Source of the DNA: Paracoccaceae bacterium
GTDB lineage: Bacteria > Pseudomonadota > Alphaproteobacteria > Rhodobacterales > Rhodobacteraceae
DNA: 64,000 bases
Direction of reading: 5' to 3'
Assembly (NCBI GenBank): GCA_947461435.1
Contig: CANHLE010000001.1
Location: 1-64,000 of the forward strand
Shown: positions 44,075 to 53,976 of the stretch, one piece after another
How positions within the stretch are numbered: position 1 is the first letter of the stretch
Layout: each line of letters opens with the position of its first letter
The notes under the pieces: generated by a model
Database searches by the model: none
What the model saw: only the letters and a program-made list of their open reading frames with translations
What the model was told of the DNA's origin: nothing
Program-made: the position numbers and the translations under genes

Positions 44075-45522
44075 CGCGCCAGCGCCAAAAGACCGGACAC
44101 ATCCAGATGCGCCTCGACATGGGCGGCCAGAGCGTCAAGCGCGGCTTCAACCCCGGCGCCATAGCCAAGGCCCGAACGCGCCACGCCCAAACCGGCAAGA
44201 TAGGCACTGCGGAAATCATCGGCGGCGAACAGGCCGTGAAGATAGGTCCCTTCGACCCGGCCTTGCGCGCCGACCGCGCCTTCGGGGCGCCCCTGAAGGT
44301 CGGCAAAGGGCCGCGCCCGGTCGGGCCCTTCGGTAACCCCGATGTGAATTTCATAGCCCTGTACGGCCAGCCCGCTGGCCAGATGCACCGCGTCTGACAG
44401 CGTCAGCCGTTTGTCGGACTGCATATGCGTGACGACATCCAGAAACCCCAGACCCCGGTCGCTGCCCGGCGTGCCTTCAAGGCCGTCCGGGTCTGACACC
44501 TCTTGGCCAAGCATCTGATAGCCGCCGCAAATTCCCAAGATGCGCCCGCCGCGCCGATGATGGGCGGTCAAATCAATGTCCCAGCCTTGCGCGCGCACAA
44601 AGGCCAGATCGCCCCGTGTCGATTTTGACCCCGGGATGATCACAAGGGCCGCATCGCCGGGAATGGCCTGCCCCGGCCGCACCATCACCATCTCCACCCC
44701 CGGTTCGGCCGCCAAAGGATCAAGATCGTCGAAATTCGCGATCCGCGAGAGTTGCAGACAGGCGATTTTCACCGCGCCCACCCGGCGCGGGCCGCTGGCG
44801 ATGTCCAAGGCGTCTTCGGCTGGCAGGCGGTGGGCCTGATCGAACCAAGGCAAGACCCCAAAACCCGCCCAACCCGTACGGCCGATGATTTGGGCATAGC
44901 CGTCATCGAACAGGCGCGGATCGCCGCGAAACTTGTTGATCAAAAAGCCGGCCACCATGGCGGCATCACCCGGTTCCAACACCGATTGCGTGCCTACGAT
45001 CTGCGCGATGACCCCGCCGCGATCAATATCACCGACCAGAACGACAGGAACATCTGCCGCCCGGGCAAAGCCCATGTTGGCGATATCGCCGGCGCGCAGG
45101 TTAATTTCGGCCGGGCTGCCGGCGCCTTCGACCAAAACGAGATCGGCGCGGGCGCGCAGGCGGGCAAAGCTGTCTTGCACCGGGGCCATCAGGCTGGGCT
45201 TTAGCCGGGCATAGTCGCGCGCCTTGACCGTGGCCAGACGTTTGCCCTGCACGATCACCTGACTGCCCATCTCGGATTCAGGTTTTAGAAGGATCGGATT
45301 CATGTCGGTGATCGGATCCATCCCGCAGGCCAGCGCTTGCAGGGCCTGCGCGCGGCCAATTTCGCCGCCGTCGGCCGTCACGGCCGCGTTGTTGGACATG
45401 TTTTGCGGTTTGAACGGCAGCACCGACAGGCCGCGCAGTTTGGCCGCGCGGCACAAACCGGCCACCAACATGGATTTCCCCACATTGGACCCGCAGCCTT
45501 GAATCATCAGTGCCTTGCCCAT
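44071..45522 (-). CDS. cobQ: Cobyric acid synthase CobQ
   Basis: This 483-residue protein has an N-terminal dethiobiotin-synthase-like ATPase domain ([27 protein letters not shown]) and a C-terminal class I glutamine amidotransferase domain with the catalytic Cys in [12 protein letters not shown]. It amidates four side chains of adenosylcobyrinic acid diamide. It lies on the opposite strand to bluE-cbiB-cobC, downstream of cobO and only 25 bases from it, so cobO-cobQ form a two-gene operon. Confidence 0.95.
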   Translation of the reverse strand: MGKALMIQGCGSNVGKSMLVAGLCRAAKLRGLSVLPFKPQNMSNNAAVTADGGEIGRAQALQALACGMDPITDMNPILLKPESEMGSQVIVQGKRLATVKARDYARLKPSLMAPVQDSFARLRARADLVLVEGAGSPAEINLRAGDIANMGFARAADVPVVLVGDIDRGGVIAQIVGTQSVLEPGDAAMVAGFLINKFRGDPRLFDDGYAQIIGRTGWAGFGVLPWFDQAHRLPAEDALDIASGPRRVGAVKIACLQLSRIANFDDLDPLAAEPGVEMVMVRPGQAIPGDAALVIIPGSKSTRGDLAFVRAQGWDIDLTAHHRRGGRILGICGGYQMLGQEVSDPDGLEGTPGSDRGLGFLDVVTHMQSDKRLTLSDAVHLASGLAVQGYEIHIGVTEGPDRARPFADLQGRPEGAVGAQGRVEGTYLHGLFAADDFRSAYLAGLGVARSGLGYGAGVEAALDALAAHVEAHLDVSGLLALAR

Positions 45523-45547
45523 TTGCCCCCCAAGGCGTTCAGAATTC

Positions 45548-46252
45548 TTAGAATTCCACCCCGGGTTGGCCTTTGATGCCCGACCGGAAGGGATGTTTGA
45601 TCAGCGTCATCTCGGTCACCAGATCTGCAATCTCGATCAGGTCATCCTTGGCGTTGCGGCCCGTCAGAACCACGTGGGTCAGGGGCGGTTTTTCGGTGGT
45701 CAGAAATTCCACCACCTCGGCCACATCCAGATAATCATAGCGCAGGGCGATGTTGATTTCGTCCAGAAGAACAAAGCGCACGGTTTCGTCGCGGATCAGT
45801 TCCTTGGCTTTTTCCCAGCCCGCCTTGGCGGCGGCGATATCGCGGGTCTTGTCCTGCGTTTCCCAAGTAAATCCTTCGCCCATGGCGAAGAACTGGCACA
45901 TGTCACCGAAATTCTCGGTCAACAGGCGCCGCTCTCCGGTGTCCCAAGCGCCTTTGATGAACTGCACCACCGCCGAGGGCATGCCATGCGCGATGCAGCG
46001 CAAGATCATGCCAAACCCGGAGGAGGATTTGCCCTTGCCCGCGCCGGTGTGCACGATGATCAGGCCCTTCTCGCCCGATTTGGTGGCCATGATCTTGTCA
46101 CGCGCCGCCTTTTTCTTGGCCATCTTGGCTGAATGGCGCGCATCGTCGGCCGCTGTGGTTGCCTCTGACAGATCTTCCGAAGGGTCAACCGAGGGTTCCG
46201 CAGACGGGTCTGGGGGCAGGTCGGACATCGGGGGTTTTGTCTGGTCGCTCAT
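45548..46252 (-). CDS. cobO: Cob(I)yrinic acid a,c-diamide adenosyltransferase CobO
   Basis: This 234-residue protein has the CobA/CobO-type P-loop [15 protein letters not shown], then [15 protein letters not shown] and HVVLTGRNA. It attaches the adenosyl group to the cobalt of the corrin. The first ~45 residues are an unusual Asp/Glu/Pro/Ser-rich tail before the conserved [13 protein letters not shown] helix. A shorter protein from a later Met is therefore possible. The start at 46252 is chosen over 46267. Its promoter should lie in the gap shared with the riboswitch on the other strand. Confidence 0.92.
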   Translation of the reverse strand: MSDQTKPPMSDLPPDPSAEPSVDPSEDLSEATTAADDARHSAKMAKKKAARDKIMATKSGEKGLIIVHTGAGKGKSSSGFGMILRCIAHGMPSAVVQFIKGAWDTGERRLLTENFGDMCQFFAMGEGFTWETQDKTRDIAAAKAGWEKAKELIRDETVRFVLLDEINIALRYDYLDVAEVVEFLTTEKPPLTHVVLTGRNAKDDLIEIADLVTEMTLIKHPFRSGIKGQPGVEF

Positions 46253-46437
46253 CTGGCAGCCTTTCACGGGGAAGGGTCAAGCTACGGCGGGCGGGCGGCA
46301 ATGGGAAGACCCTGCACGGCATCTTGACCACCGAAACCGACGGGCTTTGTCGCCCGTGCACCAGAAGAGTCGGATTCGCACCCCAAAGTGGCGCGGCTTT
46401 CCTTGACTCTTGGGCGCAATTGCCCCCAATGAACGCC

Positions 46438-46613
46438 TGTTGGTTCCTGCCCTTCACGGGGCAGGCGAAGAGGGAATGACCCGGGGCAACCCCAAGGTCA
46501 GCCGCCCCCGCGACCGTGACCGGAGAGGCCCCAATGCCACTGGCGAAAGCTTGGGAAGGTGGGGGCCACGGGGCCGAAAGGCGCCACTCTGCAAGCCGGG
46601 AGACCTGCCAACA
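46438..46613 (+). ncRNA. Cobalamin riboswitch 1 (upstream of DUF1636-cobW-cobN)
   Basis: The hallmarks of the cobalamin riboswitch appear in order on the plus strand: AGAGGGAA, the L5 segment CCGCCCCCGCGACCGTGA, GCCACTGG, TTGGGAAGG, and the B12 box AGCCGGGAGACCTGCC at the 3' side. The ends TGTTGG (46438-46443) and CCAACA (46608-46613) pair perfectly as stem P1. It sits 105 bases upstream of a DUF1636 gene and the long cob operon, which it should repress when adenosylcobalamin is abundant. Confidence 0.93.
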
Positions 46614-46718
46614 TGTGGAACTGTATGGGCGGACGGGGTGATCCGCGACCATCAGGCGACAGGGCGTTGCCCTGTTACCTTGTTGGCGCATGGCCCCTTT
46701 GCCTTTGAAAGGCTTGGA
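46614..46718 (+). promoter_or_regulatory. Expression platform of riboswitch 1
   Basis: ACAGGGC-GTT-GCCCTGT forms a tight hairpin about 45 bases before the start of the DUF1636 gene. Next to the start, CCTTTGAAAGG is self-complementary and contains the likely ribosome site. Either could switch expression according to whether the aptamer is bound. No long T run follows the first hairpin, so control of translation looks more likely than termination. Confidence 0.45.
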
Positions 46719-47093
46719 ATGGCGGCTGTCCTTCACGTCTGTATGACCTGCAAAGCGGGCCAGCCCCTGCCCGAGGGTGCGCCCGCGCCGGGGGCGCAGC
46801 TTTATGCGGCGCTGTGCGCGCAAGGCGCGCCTTTGGGCGTTCGCATTCAGCCCGTAGACTGCCTGTCAGCCTGCGATCACGGCTGCAACGTGGCGCTGAC
46901 GCAGCCCGGCGGCTGGTCTTATGTTTACGGCCGCCTTGGCCTTCCTGACGTGCCCGAAATCCTGCGCGGGGCGGCGGCCTATGCGGCCAATGCCGACGGC
47001 ATCGTGCCTTGGCGCGAACGCCCCGTGATCTTTCGCAAACAATCCATCGCCCGCATCCCCCCCCTGACCGCCCCATCGGAGAGCCAGACATGA
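46719..47093 (+). CDS. DUF1636 metal-binding-like protein, first copy
   Basis: This 124-residue protein has a thioredoxin-like-ferredoxin pattern of cysteines: HVCMTCKAG near the start, and DCLSACDHGCNVAL mid-protein. It matches the DUF1636 family often found beside cobW. The Cys set suggests metal or iron-sulfur binding, but no function is proven. It is the first gene under riboswitch 1 and overlaps cobW as ATGA, so it is probably linked to cobalt supply. The start at 46719 follows GAAAGG. Confidence 0.75.
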   Translation: MAAVLHVCMTCKAGQPLPEGAPAPGAQLYAALCAQGAPLGVRIQPVDCLSACDHGCNVALTQPGGWSYVYGRLGLPDVPEILRGAAAYAANADGIVPWRERPVIFRKQSIARIPPLTAPSESQT

Positions 47094-48115
47094 CCGACCT
47101 GACCAAGATTCCCGTTACCGTGATCACGGGCTTTCTGGGCGCTGGAAAGACCACGCTGATCCGCCATTTGATGGCCAATCCGCAAGGCAAGCGGCTGGCC
47201 ATTCTGGTCAATGAATTTGGCACTGTGGGCGTGGATGGCGACATCTTGAAATCCTGCGCCGATGCCAATTGCCCGGTGGAAAACATCGTGGAATTGGCCA
47301 ACGGCTGCATCTGTTGCACCGTGGCTGACGATTTCATTCCCACCATCGAGGCGCTGATGGCCCTGCCCACGCGCCCCGATCACATCATCATCGAAACCTC
47401 TGGTCTGGCCCTGCCCAAACCGCTGCTCAAGGCCTTTGACTGGCCCGCGATCCGCTCTCGGATCACGGTTGACGGTGTGGTGACATTGGCTGACGCCGAG
47501 GCGGTGGCCGCCGGCCGGTTTGCCCCCAACCCCGAGGCGATGGGCGAAAGCGATCATGAAACCCCGCTGTCCGAAGTGTTCGAAGATCAGATCGCCTGCG
47601 CCGATATCGTATTGATGTCCAAGGCGGATCTGGCCGGAGAGGCCGGTCTGGCGACGGCCCGCGCGCTGATCGAAGCCGAAACGCCGCGCAAGTTGCCGAT
47701 TTTGGCCATGACCGATGGGATCATCGATCCGCGTGTCATTCTGGGCCTGATGGCGGCGGCCGAAGATGATATCGCGGCGCGTCCCAGCCACCATGACGGC
47801 CATGATGACCACGAACACGACGATTTCAATTCGGTTGTCATCGACCTGCCGGAAGTCGCCTCGCCCGAGGGGCTGGTTCTGGCTGTGCAACGTCTTGCGC
47901 GCGAACAAGAGATCTTGCGCGTCAAGGGCTATGTCGCGGTGGCCGGAAAGCCGATGCGGCTGTTGCTGCAGGCGGTGGGAGAGCGGGTGCGTCATCAGTT
48001 CGATCGGCCTTGGGGGGCGACGCCGCGCACCACGCGGCTGGTTGTGATTGCGGAACATCACAACATCGACATTGAGGCCATTCGCACCGTTCTGCTGTCT
48101 GGGGTCGAGGCCTGA
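47090..48115 (+). CDS. cobW: CobW, COG0523-family GTPase (cobalt chaperone type)
   Basis: This 341-residue G3E GTPase has Walker A GFLGAGKTT, the metal-binding motif GCICCTV (CxCC) and the nucleotide motif SKAD. A histidine/aspartate-rich loop, HHDGHDDHEHDD, lies near residues 243-254, and the C-terminal domain is of the CobW_C type. Members bind metal and GTP, and CobW is required for cobalamin synthesis, probably delivering cobalt to the CobNST chelatase. It is coupled to the DUF1636 gene before it and is followed after 92 bases by cobN. Confidence 0.93.
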   Translation: MTDLTKIPVTVITGFLGAGKTTLIRHLMANPQGKRLAILVNEFGTVGVDGDILKSCADANCPVENIVELANGCICCTVADDFIPTIEALMALPTRPDHIIIETSGLALPKPLLKAFDWPAIRSRITVDGVVTLADAEAVAAGRFAPNPEAMGESDHETPLSEVFEDQIACADIVLMSKADLAGEAGLATARALIEAETPRKLPILAMTDGIIDPRVILGLMAAAEDDIAARPSHHDGHDDHEHDDFNSVVIDLPEVASPEGLVLAVQRLAREQEILRVKGYVAVAGKPMRLLLQAVGERVRHQFDRPWGATPRTTRLVVIAEHHNIDIEAIRTVLLSGVEA

Positions 48116-48207
48116 GGTGACCGCACTCTTTGCCCCCCCTTGCCTTTGCACCGCCTGGACCGGCACCGCCGGGTTCAGACGGCTGCGCGGGCAAAAGGGC
48201 GGCTGAC

Positions 48208-51200
48208 ATGCATATTTTGTTCACCGAAAGTCATGGTCTGGACGAACAGGCGCAGGCCTATGATCTGGCGCAAGACCCGGCAGATCTGATTGTCCTGTCC
48301 TTTTCCGACAGCGATCTGGGCGCGTTTGACGCCGGATGGAAACGGGCCAAGGGCGGGTTGCCGTCGGTGCGTCTGGCCAATCTGATGGCGCTGAAACATC
48401 CGCTGTCGGTGGATCTTTGGGCCGAAAAGACCTTGCCCGGCACCCGCGCCATTCTGGTGCGCCTGATTGGCGGCGAGGCGTATTGGGCCTATGGTTTGGC
48501 CACGTTGCAAGATCTGGCGCGGCGCCAAGGAATTGCCTTGGCCGTGCTGCCAGCCGATGGGCGGGCTGATCCGCGGCTGGATGAATTGTCGACGCTGCCC
48601 GTGTCGACGCTGCGCAGGCTTCAGGCGCTGTGCGATGCCGGGGGCGCCGTTGCGGCGCAGGCGGCGCTGGCGCAACTGGCGCTGGCGGCCGGTATTTACG
48701 CCGGACCGGTGCTGGGCGAAAAGACCGTGCCGGACATGGGGTTTTACGATCCTGATCTGGGGGTGGTCGGCGCGCAAGACCTGCCCGGGTCGGTCCTTGT
48801 GACCTTTTACAGATCCTATCTGACCGCGGCTGATACCGCGCCCATCGATGCCTTGATCCGGGCCTTTCGGGCGGCGGGCCAGCCGGCGATTGGCGCATTT
48901 GCCCCCTCGCTCAAGGCGCCGGGGGTTTCGCACTGGCTGGCCGAGGCGATGGCGCGTGGCGCGCCCTGCGCTGTCGTCAATGCCACCGCCTTTTCGGCGC
49001 GCGATTCCCAAGGGGCCACGCCGTTTGACGGCGCGCCTTGCCCGGTGTTTCAAGTGGCGCTGTCGACGGCCCGGCGCCTTGATTGGGCCGCCTCGAACCG
49101 GGGGCTGTCGCCCGCCGATCTGGCCATGCATGTCGCCCTGCCCGAGGTGGACGGCCGGCTGTTTGCCGGTCTTGCCAGTTTCAAATCGCCCGGAAAGCGC
49201 GACCCTGATCTGCAGTTTTCGCGGTTTTCGCACCGGGCCGATGCCGAGCGGATCGCCGCCATCGTGGCGCGGGTGCGCGCTTGGCTGCGCTTGTCTGTCA
49301 CCGCGCCCGCCGACAAGACCCTGGCCATTGTTCTGTCAAGCTATCCGGGCAAAGAGCATCAATTGGCGCATGCCGTGGGCCTTGATGCCATGGCCTCGAC
49401 GGAGACGCTGCTGACCGATCTGGCGCGGGCGGGCTATGATGTCTCGTCGGTGCCCGATCTTGCGGGCAGGTTGGGGGCCAGCCGCATGAGCTGGCCGCTG
49501 GACGCCTATCAGCGGGCCTTGGCGCAGGTGCCCCCCGCCTTGCAAGCGGCCCTTGCCGCGGTTTGGGGCCCGCCAGAGGCTGATGGCGCCCTGCGCGGCG
49601 GTGCGTTTCACTTTACCGCCCTGCAGTGCGGCCATGCCTTGATCGCGGCGCAGCCAGACAGGGGAAATTCCGCGACCCGGGCGGATGAATATCATGATAT
49701 CAGCCGCGTGCCCTGTCATTCCTACGTCGCCTTTTATCTTTGGCTTCAATCGCTTGGCATTCATGCGCTGGTCCACATGGGGGCGCATGGCACGCTGGAA
49801 TGGTTGCCGGGAAAATCTGTCGCGCTGTCGCCAGAGTGCTGGCCAGAGGTTCTGACAAAGTCGCTGCCGGTCATCTATCCTTTTATCGTCAACGATCCGG
49901 GCGAAGCGGCGCAGGCCAAGCGGCGCGTTGGCGCGTTGACCCTTGGCCATTTGCCGCCGCCTCTGGTCGCGTCGGCTGTGCCTGAGGCGCTGCTGCGTCT
50001 GGAACGCCTTTTGGATGAATATTCCACCGCCGATGGATTGGACCCCGGCCGCCGCGACCGCCTGATCACGGCGATCCGCGAAGAGGCCGACGCGTCGGGT
50101 GTGGCGGCCGATCTGGGCATTCCCGCCACGGCCAGCCCCGCCGAAGCCATCACGCGGATTGATCGGTTTGTCTGCGACATCAAGGAAAGCCAATACGGCG
50201 ACGGTTTGCATATCTACGGCGCGGGGGCCTGCGCCGCGCAAGAGCGGGCCGGGCTTTTGGCGGCGCTGGCGGGGGCGCATGTGCGCCCGGGGCCTGCGGG
50301 CTCTCCCAATCGGGGGCGCAGCGATGTTTTGCCGACCGGGCGCAACTTGTATTCGGTTGATCCGCGCGCTGTGCCGTCCAAGGGCGCGCATGCCCGGGGC
50401 GTGACCATGGCCGAAGAACTGATCCGCCGCCATTTGCAGGACCAAGGCGACTATCCGCGCGGGTTGGTGGTGGATTTATGGGGGTCGGCCACCATGCGCA
50501 CCAGCGGCGAGGATTTTGCCATGGCGCTGCATCTGGCCGGTCTGGCGCCGACCTGGGACGAAGGATCGGGCCGTGTATCTGGTTTTGACGTGCTGCCGCT
50601 GGCGGTTTTGGCGCGGCCGCGCATTGACGTGACGCTGCGCGTGTCTGGGCTGTTTCGCGATATCTTCCCCGGGCTGGCGGCCCTGTTTGAAAGTGGCATC
50701 GCCGCCCTGACGCGGCGCGAGGAGGCGGGCGAGGACAATCCTTATCTGGCGGGCGGCGCGCGGGTTTATGCGCCCGAACCGGGCCAATATGGCCTTGGCA
50801 TGGGCAGGGCGCTGGAATCCTTTACCGATGAGGCGCGGGCTGCCGCTGGTGAAGCCTGGCTTTCGGCGTCAAGCTGGGCGTTTGGGACCGATGGCGAATT
50901 GCGCGCCGACCGCGACGGGATCGAGGCGCGCCTGAGGGGGGCCGATACCTTCTTGCATGCCCAAGACCTGCCGGAAACCGATGTCTTGATGGCGGCCGAT
51001 TATGCCGCCCATGAAGCCGGCTTTGCGGCGGCCATGGCCCATGTGGGGGCGGCTGCCCCGACGCTGTATCATCTTGACGCGACCCGGCCCGAGGCGCTGC
51101 GCCTGCGCACCTTGCCCGAAGAGATCGCGCGGGTGGTGCGTGCGCGCGCGGCCAATCCGGCCTGGGCCGATGGCATGATGCGGCACGGCTTTCGCGGCGG

Positions 51201-51450
51201 GGCCGAGATTGCCGCGACCTTGGATCATATGGCGGCCTTTGCCCATCTGGCGCAGGCGGTTCCGGCGCATCTGTTTGATCTGTACCATGACAGCACCCTT
51301 GGCCGTGAAGAGGTGCGCGCCTTTCTGGCCGATCAGAACCCGGGCGCTTTGGCGGCCATGGAAGAGATGTTTCGCAAATTGGCCGAGGCGGGTCTTTGGG
51401 CCACGCGGCGCAATTCGATCGCGGCGGCCATGGCGGGGGAACGGCTATGA
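48208..51450 (+). CDS. cobN: Cobaltochelatase subunit CobN
   Basis: This 1,080-residue protein matches the large subunit of the aerobic cobaltochelatase. Visible blocks are RVPCHSYVAFYLWLQ, HMGAHGTLEWLPGKSVAL, CWPEVLTKSLPVIYPF and LHIYGAGACAAQE. It inserts cobalt into hydrogenobyrinic acid a,c-diamide with CobS and CobT, neither of which is in this window. The start at 48208 has AGGGCGG upstream; a longer in-frame reading from 48130 is Pro/Gly-rich and unlikely. It overlaps cobG as ATGA. Confidence 0.95.
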   Translation: MHILFTESHGLDEQAQAYDLAQDPADLIVLSFSDSDLGAFDAGWKRAKGGLPSVRLANLMALKHPLSVDLWAEKTLPGTRAILVRLIGGEAYWAYGLATLQDLARRQGIALAVLPADGRADPRLDELSTLPVSTLRRLQALCDAGGAVAAQAALAQLALAAGIYAGPVLGEKTVPDMGFYDPDLGVVGAQDLPGSVLVTFYRSYLTAADTAPIDALIRAFRAAGQPAIGAFAPSLKAPGVSHWLAEAMARGAPCAVVNATAFSARDSQGATPFDGAPCPVFQVALSTARRLDWAASNRGLSPADLAMHVALPEVDGRLFAGLASFKSPGKRDPDLQFSRFSHRADAERIAAIVARVRAWLRLSVTAPADKTLAIVLSSYPGKEHQLAHAVGLDAMASTETLLTDLARAGYDVSSVPDLAGRLGASRMSWPLDAYQRALAQVPPALQAALAAVWGPPEADGALRGGAFHFTALQCGHALIAAQPDRGNSATRADEYHDISRVPCHSYVAFYLWLQSLGIHALVHMGAHGTLEWLPGKSVALSPECWPEVLTKSLPVIYPFIVNDPGEAAQAKRRVGALTLGHLPPPLVASAVPEALLRLERLLDEYSTADGLDPGRRDRLITAIREEADASGVAADLGIPATASPAEAITRIDRFVCDIKESQYGDGLHIYGAGACAAQERAGLLAALAGAHVRPGPAGSPNRGRSDVLPTGRNLYSVDPRAVPSKGAHARGVTMAEELIRRHLQDQGDYPRGLVVDLWGSATMRTSGEDFAMALHLAGLAPTWDEGSGRVSGFDVLPLAVLARPRIDVTLRVSGLFRDIFPGLAALFESGIAALTRREEAGEDNPYLAGGARVYAPEPGQYGLGMGRALESFTDEARAAAGEAWLSASSWAFGTDGELRADRDGIEARLRGADTFLHAQDLPETDVLMAADYAAHEAGFAAAMAHVGAAAPTLYHLDATRPEALRLRTLPEEIARVVRARAANPAWADGMMRHGFRGGAEIAATLDHMAAFAHLAQAVPAHLFDLYHDSTLGREEVRAFLADQNPGALAAMEEMFRKLAEAGLWATRRNSIAAAMAGERL

Positions 51451-52607
51451 GCTTTGAGGTCAAAGGATGGTGCCCCGGCGCTTTGCGGCCCATGGCCTCG
51501 GGGGATGGTTTGGTCGTGCGGGTCCGTCTGCCCTTGGGCATGATGACGCCAGCCCAGGCCCGGGGGCTTGCGGATGCCGCGCAGCGGTATGGCAATGGCC
51601 AGATGGAGGTATCGAACCGCGGCAACCTGCAGCTGCGCGGCGTGAGCGATGACAGTCATCGCCCGCTTTTGGCGGATCTGGCCGCGCTGGGGGTTCTGGA
51701 TGCGGATCTGGCGCTGGAATCGCGCCGCAATATCCTGATCTCTCCGCTGTGGCAGTCTGGCGATGGCACGGTCGATCTGGCGCAGGCCTTACAGGCCCGG
51801 CTGATGGATTTGCCCGACCTGCCCGGCAAATTCGGCCATGTCATCGACATCGGATTGCACCGGGTTCTGGCCGAGGCCCCGGGCGATATCCGGGTGGAGC
51901 GGGGCCTGTCGGGCGGGTTGATCTTGCGGGCGGATGGGGCTGATCTGGGGCAACCTGTCAGCGCAGACGGGGCCATTTCGGCCCTGATCGACTTGGCCGA
52001 ATGGTTCGTGGCCAGCGGGGGTGTCGCCATGGGCCGAGGCCGCATGCGCGCCCTTGTGGCCCGCCTTGGGCCGCCGCCCTTGGCGCGCGAGTTGCCCGTT
52101 GCCGCCGCGCCGCGCCCGGCCCCGGGCCAAACGGCGCAGGGCCTTCTGGCAGGCTTCGAATTTGGGTCATTTGCGGCGCAGACGCTGCTGGCGCTGTCTC
52201 ATCTGGGCCGCCCCTTGCGCATGACGCCTTGGCGGATGCTGCTGATTGGCGGTCTGTCCGATCCCTTGGCGCTGGCGGATGTGCCGGGTCTGATCACCGA
52301 TCCGGACGATCCGCTGTTGGCCGTTCGGGCCTGCCCGGGCGCGCCGTTTTGCCCGCAAGCCTTGGCCCCGACGCGCGATCTGGCGCGTGCCTTGGCGCCG
52401 ATGGTTTGCGCGGGACAGATCGTGCATGTCTCGGGCTGTGCCAAGGGCTGCGCGCATCCCTTGGCTGCCGATGTCACCTTAGTCGCAGGTCCGGGCGGCT
52501 TTGCCACGGGTCTGGCCTGCGCTGCGCCCGATGTCTTTGGCCCCGCGAGGTCTGCGCAAGCGATTTTGCACGAACCGACCCTTTTTGTCCAAAGCGGAGC
52601 TGTCTGA
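51447..52607 (+). CDS. cobG: Precorrin-3B synthase CobG
   Basis: This 386-residue protein is of the nitrite/sulfite-reductase ferredoxin-like family, with two half repeats. The 4Fe-4S cysteines are visible as CPGAPFCPQ and GCAKGC. CobG uses oxygen to hydroxylate precorrin-3A at C20, the step that opens ring contraction in the aerobic pathway. Some Rhodobacter species use the unrelated CobZ instead, so presence of CobG is informative. Coupled overlaps occur at both ends. Confidence 0.92.
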   Translation: MSFEVKGWCPGALRPMASGDGLVVRVRLPLGMMTPAQARGLADAAQRYGNGQMEVSNRGNLQLRGVSDDSHRPLLADLAALGVLDADLALESRRNILISPLWQSGDGTVDLAQALQARLMDLPDLPGKFGHVIDIGLHRVLAEAPGDIRVERGLSGGLILRADGADLGQPVSADGAISALIDLAEWFVASGGVAMGRGRMRALVARLGPPPLARELPVAAAPRPAPGQTAQGLLAGFEFGSFAAQTLLALSHLGRPLRMTPWRMLLIGGLSDPLALADVPGLITDPDDPLLAVRACPGAPFCPQALAPTRDLARALAPMVCAGQIVHVSGCAKGCAHPLAADVTLVAGPGGFATGLACAAPDVFGPARSAQAILHEPTLFVQSGAV

Positions 52608-53236
52608 TGCCTCATCTGTATGAAAAAGACGGTGCCGCGATTTATCTGGCCAGTTTCGCCACCATCCGGGCCGAGGCAGACTTGGCCCGCTTTACCCCCG
52701 AAGAAGAAGTTGTTGTTGTGCGCATGATTCATGCGGCAGGGATGGTGGGGCTTGAGGCACATGTGCAATTCACCCCCGGCATGGCCATTGCCGCCCGGGC
52801 CGCGCTTGAATCGGGCGCGCCGATCTTGTGCGATGTGCGCATGGTGTCGGAAGGGATCACCCGGCCGCGTCTTCCTGCGGCAAACGAGATTATCTGCACC
52901 TTGCAAGATCCCGCCGTTGCGGGGCTGGCCCGGCAGATGGAAAATACCCGCTCGGCCGCGGCGGTGGAACTGTGGCGGCCTTATCTTGCAGGGGCCGTAG
53001 TGGCCATCGGAAATGCCCCCACTGCGCTGTTTCACCTTTTGAACATGCTGGAAGATCCGGCCTGCCCCCGCCCGGCCGCCATCATCGGCTGTCCGGTTGG
53101 ATTTATCGGCGCGGCCGAATCCAAGGCGGCGCTGATGCAGGCGGCCCCGGTGCCCGCGATGGTGGTCGCCGGGCGACTGGGCGGATCGGCCATCACGGTC
53201 GCGGCGATCAACGCCCTTGCCAGTCGGAAGGAATAA
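52607..53236 (+). CDS. cobH: Precorrin-8X methylmutase CobH
   Basis: This 209-residue protein has the family motifs RMIHAAGMVGL (with the catalytic His), ILCDVRMVSEGI, GNAPTALFHLL and GCPVGFIGAAESK. It moves the methyl group from C11 to C12 to form hydrogenobyrinic acid. The ATG at 52607 overlaps the cobG stop by one base; long in-frame extension upstream is inside cobG. Confidence 0.95.
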   Translation: MPHLYEKDGAAIYLASFATIRAEADLARFTPEEEVVVVRMIHAAGMVGLEAHVQFTPGMAIAARAALESGAPILCDVRMVSEGITRPRLPAANEIICTLQDPAVAGLARQMENTRSAAAVELWRPYLAGAVVAIGNAPTALFHLLNMLEDPACPRPAAIIGCPVGFIGAAESKAALMQAAPVPAMVVAGRLGGSAITVAAINALASRKE

Positions 53237-53238
53237 AG

Positions 53239-53976
53239 ATGGGCCGCATCATCTGCGCGGGTCTTGGCCCCGGCGACCCGGATCTGATCTCGGTCAAATC
53301 CGACCGGGTGGTGCGCGGGGCGCGGCATGTCGCCTATTTCCGCAAACCGGGACGGCGCGGCATGGCGCGGCAAATCGTCGAAGGGATGCTGCGCGCGGAT
53401 GTGTGCGAATACGCCATGGAATATCCCGTCACGACGGAACTGCCCTTTGACAGCCCCGACTACATTGATCAACTCGCCCGATTTTACGACGACTGGGCTG
53501 ATCGTTTGGCCGCGTTGGCCCTTGCCGAGGATGTGGTGGTTCTGTGCGAAGGCGATCCGTTCCTGTATGGCTCTTTTCAGCATATCTGGTCGCGCTTGCG
53601 GCACCGCGCCGAGGTAGAGGTGATTGCCGGCATTCCGGGGATGGTGGGGTGCTGGAACAGCGCGGGCCAGCCGATCACCTGGGGCGATGATATCTTGACC
53701 GTTTTGGCGGGGACCCTGCCGGAAGAGGAATTGCGCGAACAGATGGTGCGGTCTGACGCCTTGGTCATCATGAAGACGGGGCGCAATCTGCCCAAGGTAG
53801 CGCGGGCCTTGCGGGCGGTGGGGCGGCTGGAGGATGCGGTTCTGGTCGAGCGCGGCACCATGAGCGGCGAGCGGATCCGGCCCTTGGCCGAGGTGGATGC
53901 CGCAGATTGCCCGTATTTCGCGATCGTGCTGGTCCATGGCCAAGGTCGGCGGCCCGAAGTGGGGGGCAGCGAATGA
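53239..53976 (+). CDS. cobI: Precorrin-2 C20-methyltransferase CobI
   Basis: This 245-residue tetrapyrrole methylase has the N-terminal SAM site GLGPGDPDLISVKS, CEGDPFLYGSFQHIW and GIPGMVGCWNSAG. It methylates precorrin-2 at C20 to give precorrin-3A. It starts two bases after cobH and overlaps cobJ as ATGA. Confidence 0.94.
   Translation: MGRIICAGLGPGDPDLISVKSDRVVRGARHVAYFRKPGRRGMARQIVEGMLRADVCEYAMEYPVTTELPFDSPDYIDQLARFYDDWADRLAALALAEDVVVLCEGDPFLYGSFQHIWSRLRHRAEVEVIAGIPGMVGCWNSAGQPITWGDDILTVLAGTLPEEELREQMVRSDALVIMKTGRNLPKVARALRAVGRLEDAVLVERGTMSGERIRPLAEVDAADCPYFAIVLVHGQGRRPEVGGSE

Noticed and set aside
46410..46718. Upstream extension of the DUF1636 reading frame
   Set aside because: It runs through the cobalamin riboswitch; the conserved protein begins at 46719 after a ribosome site.
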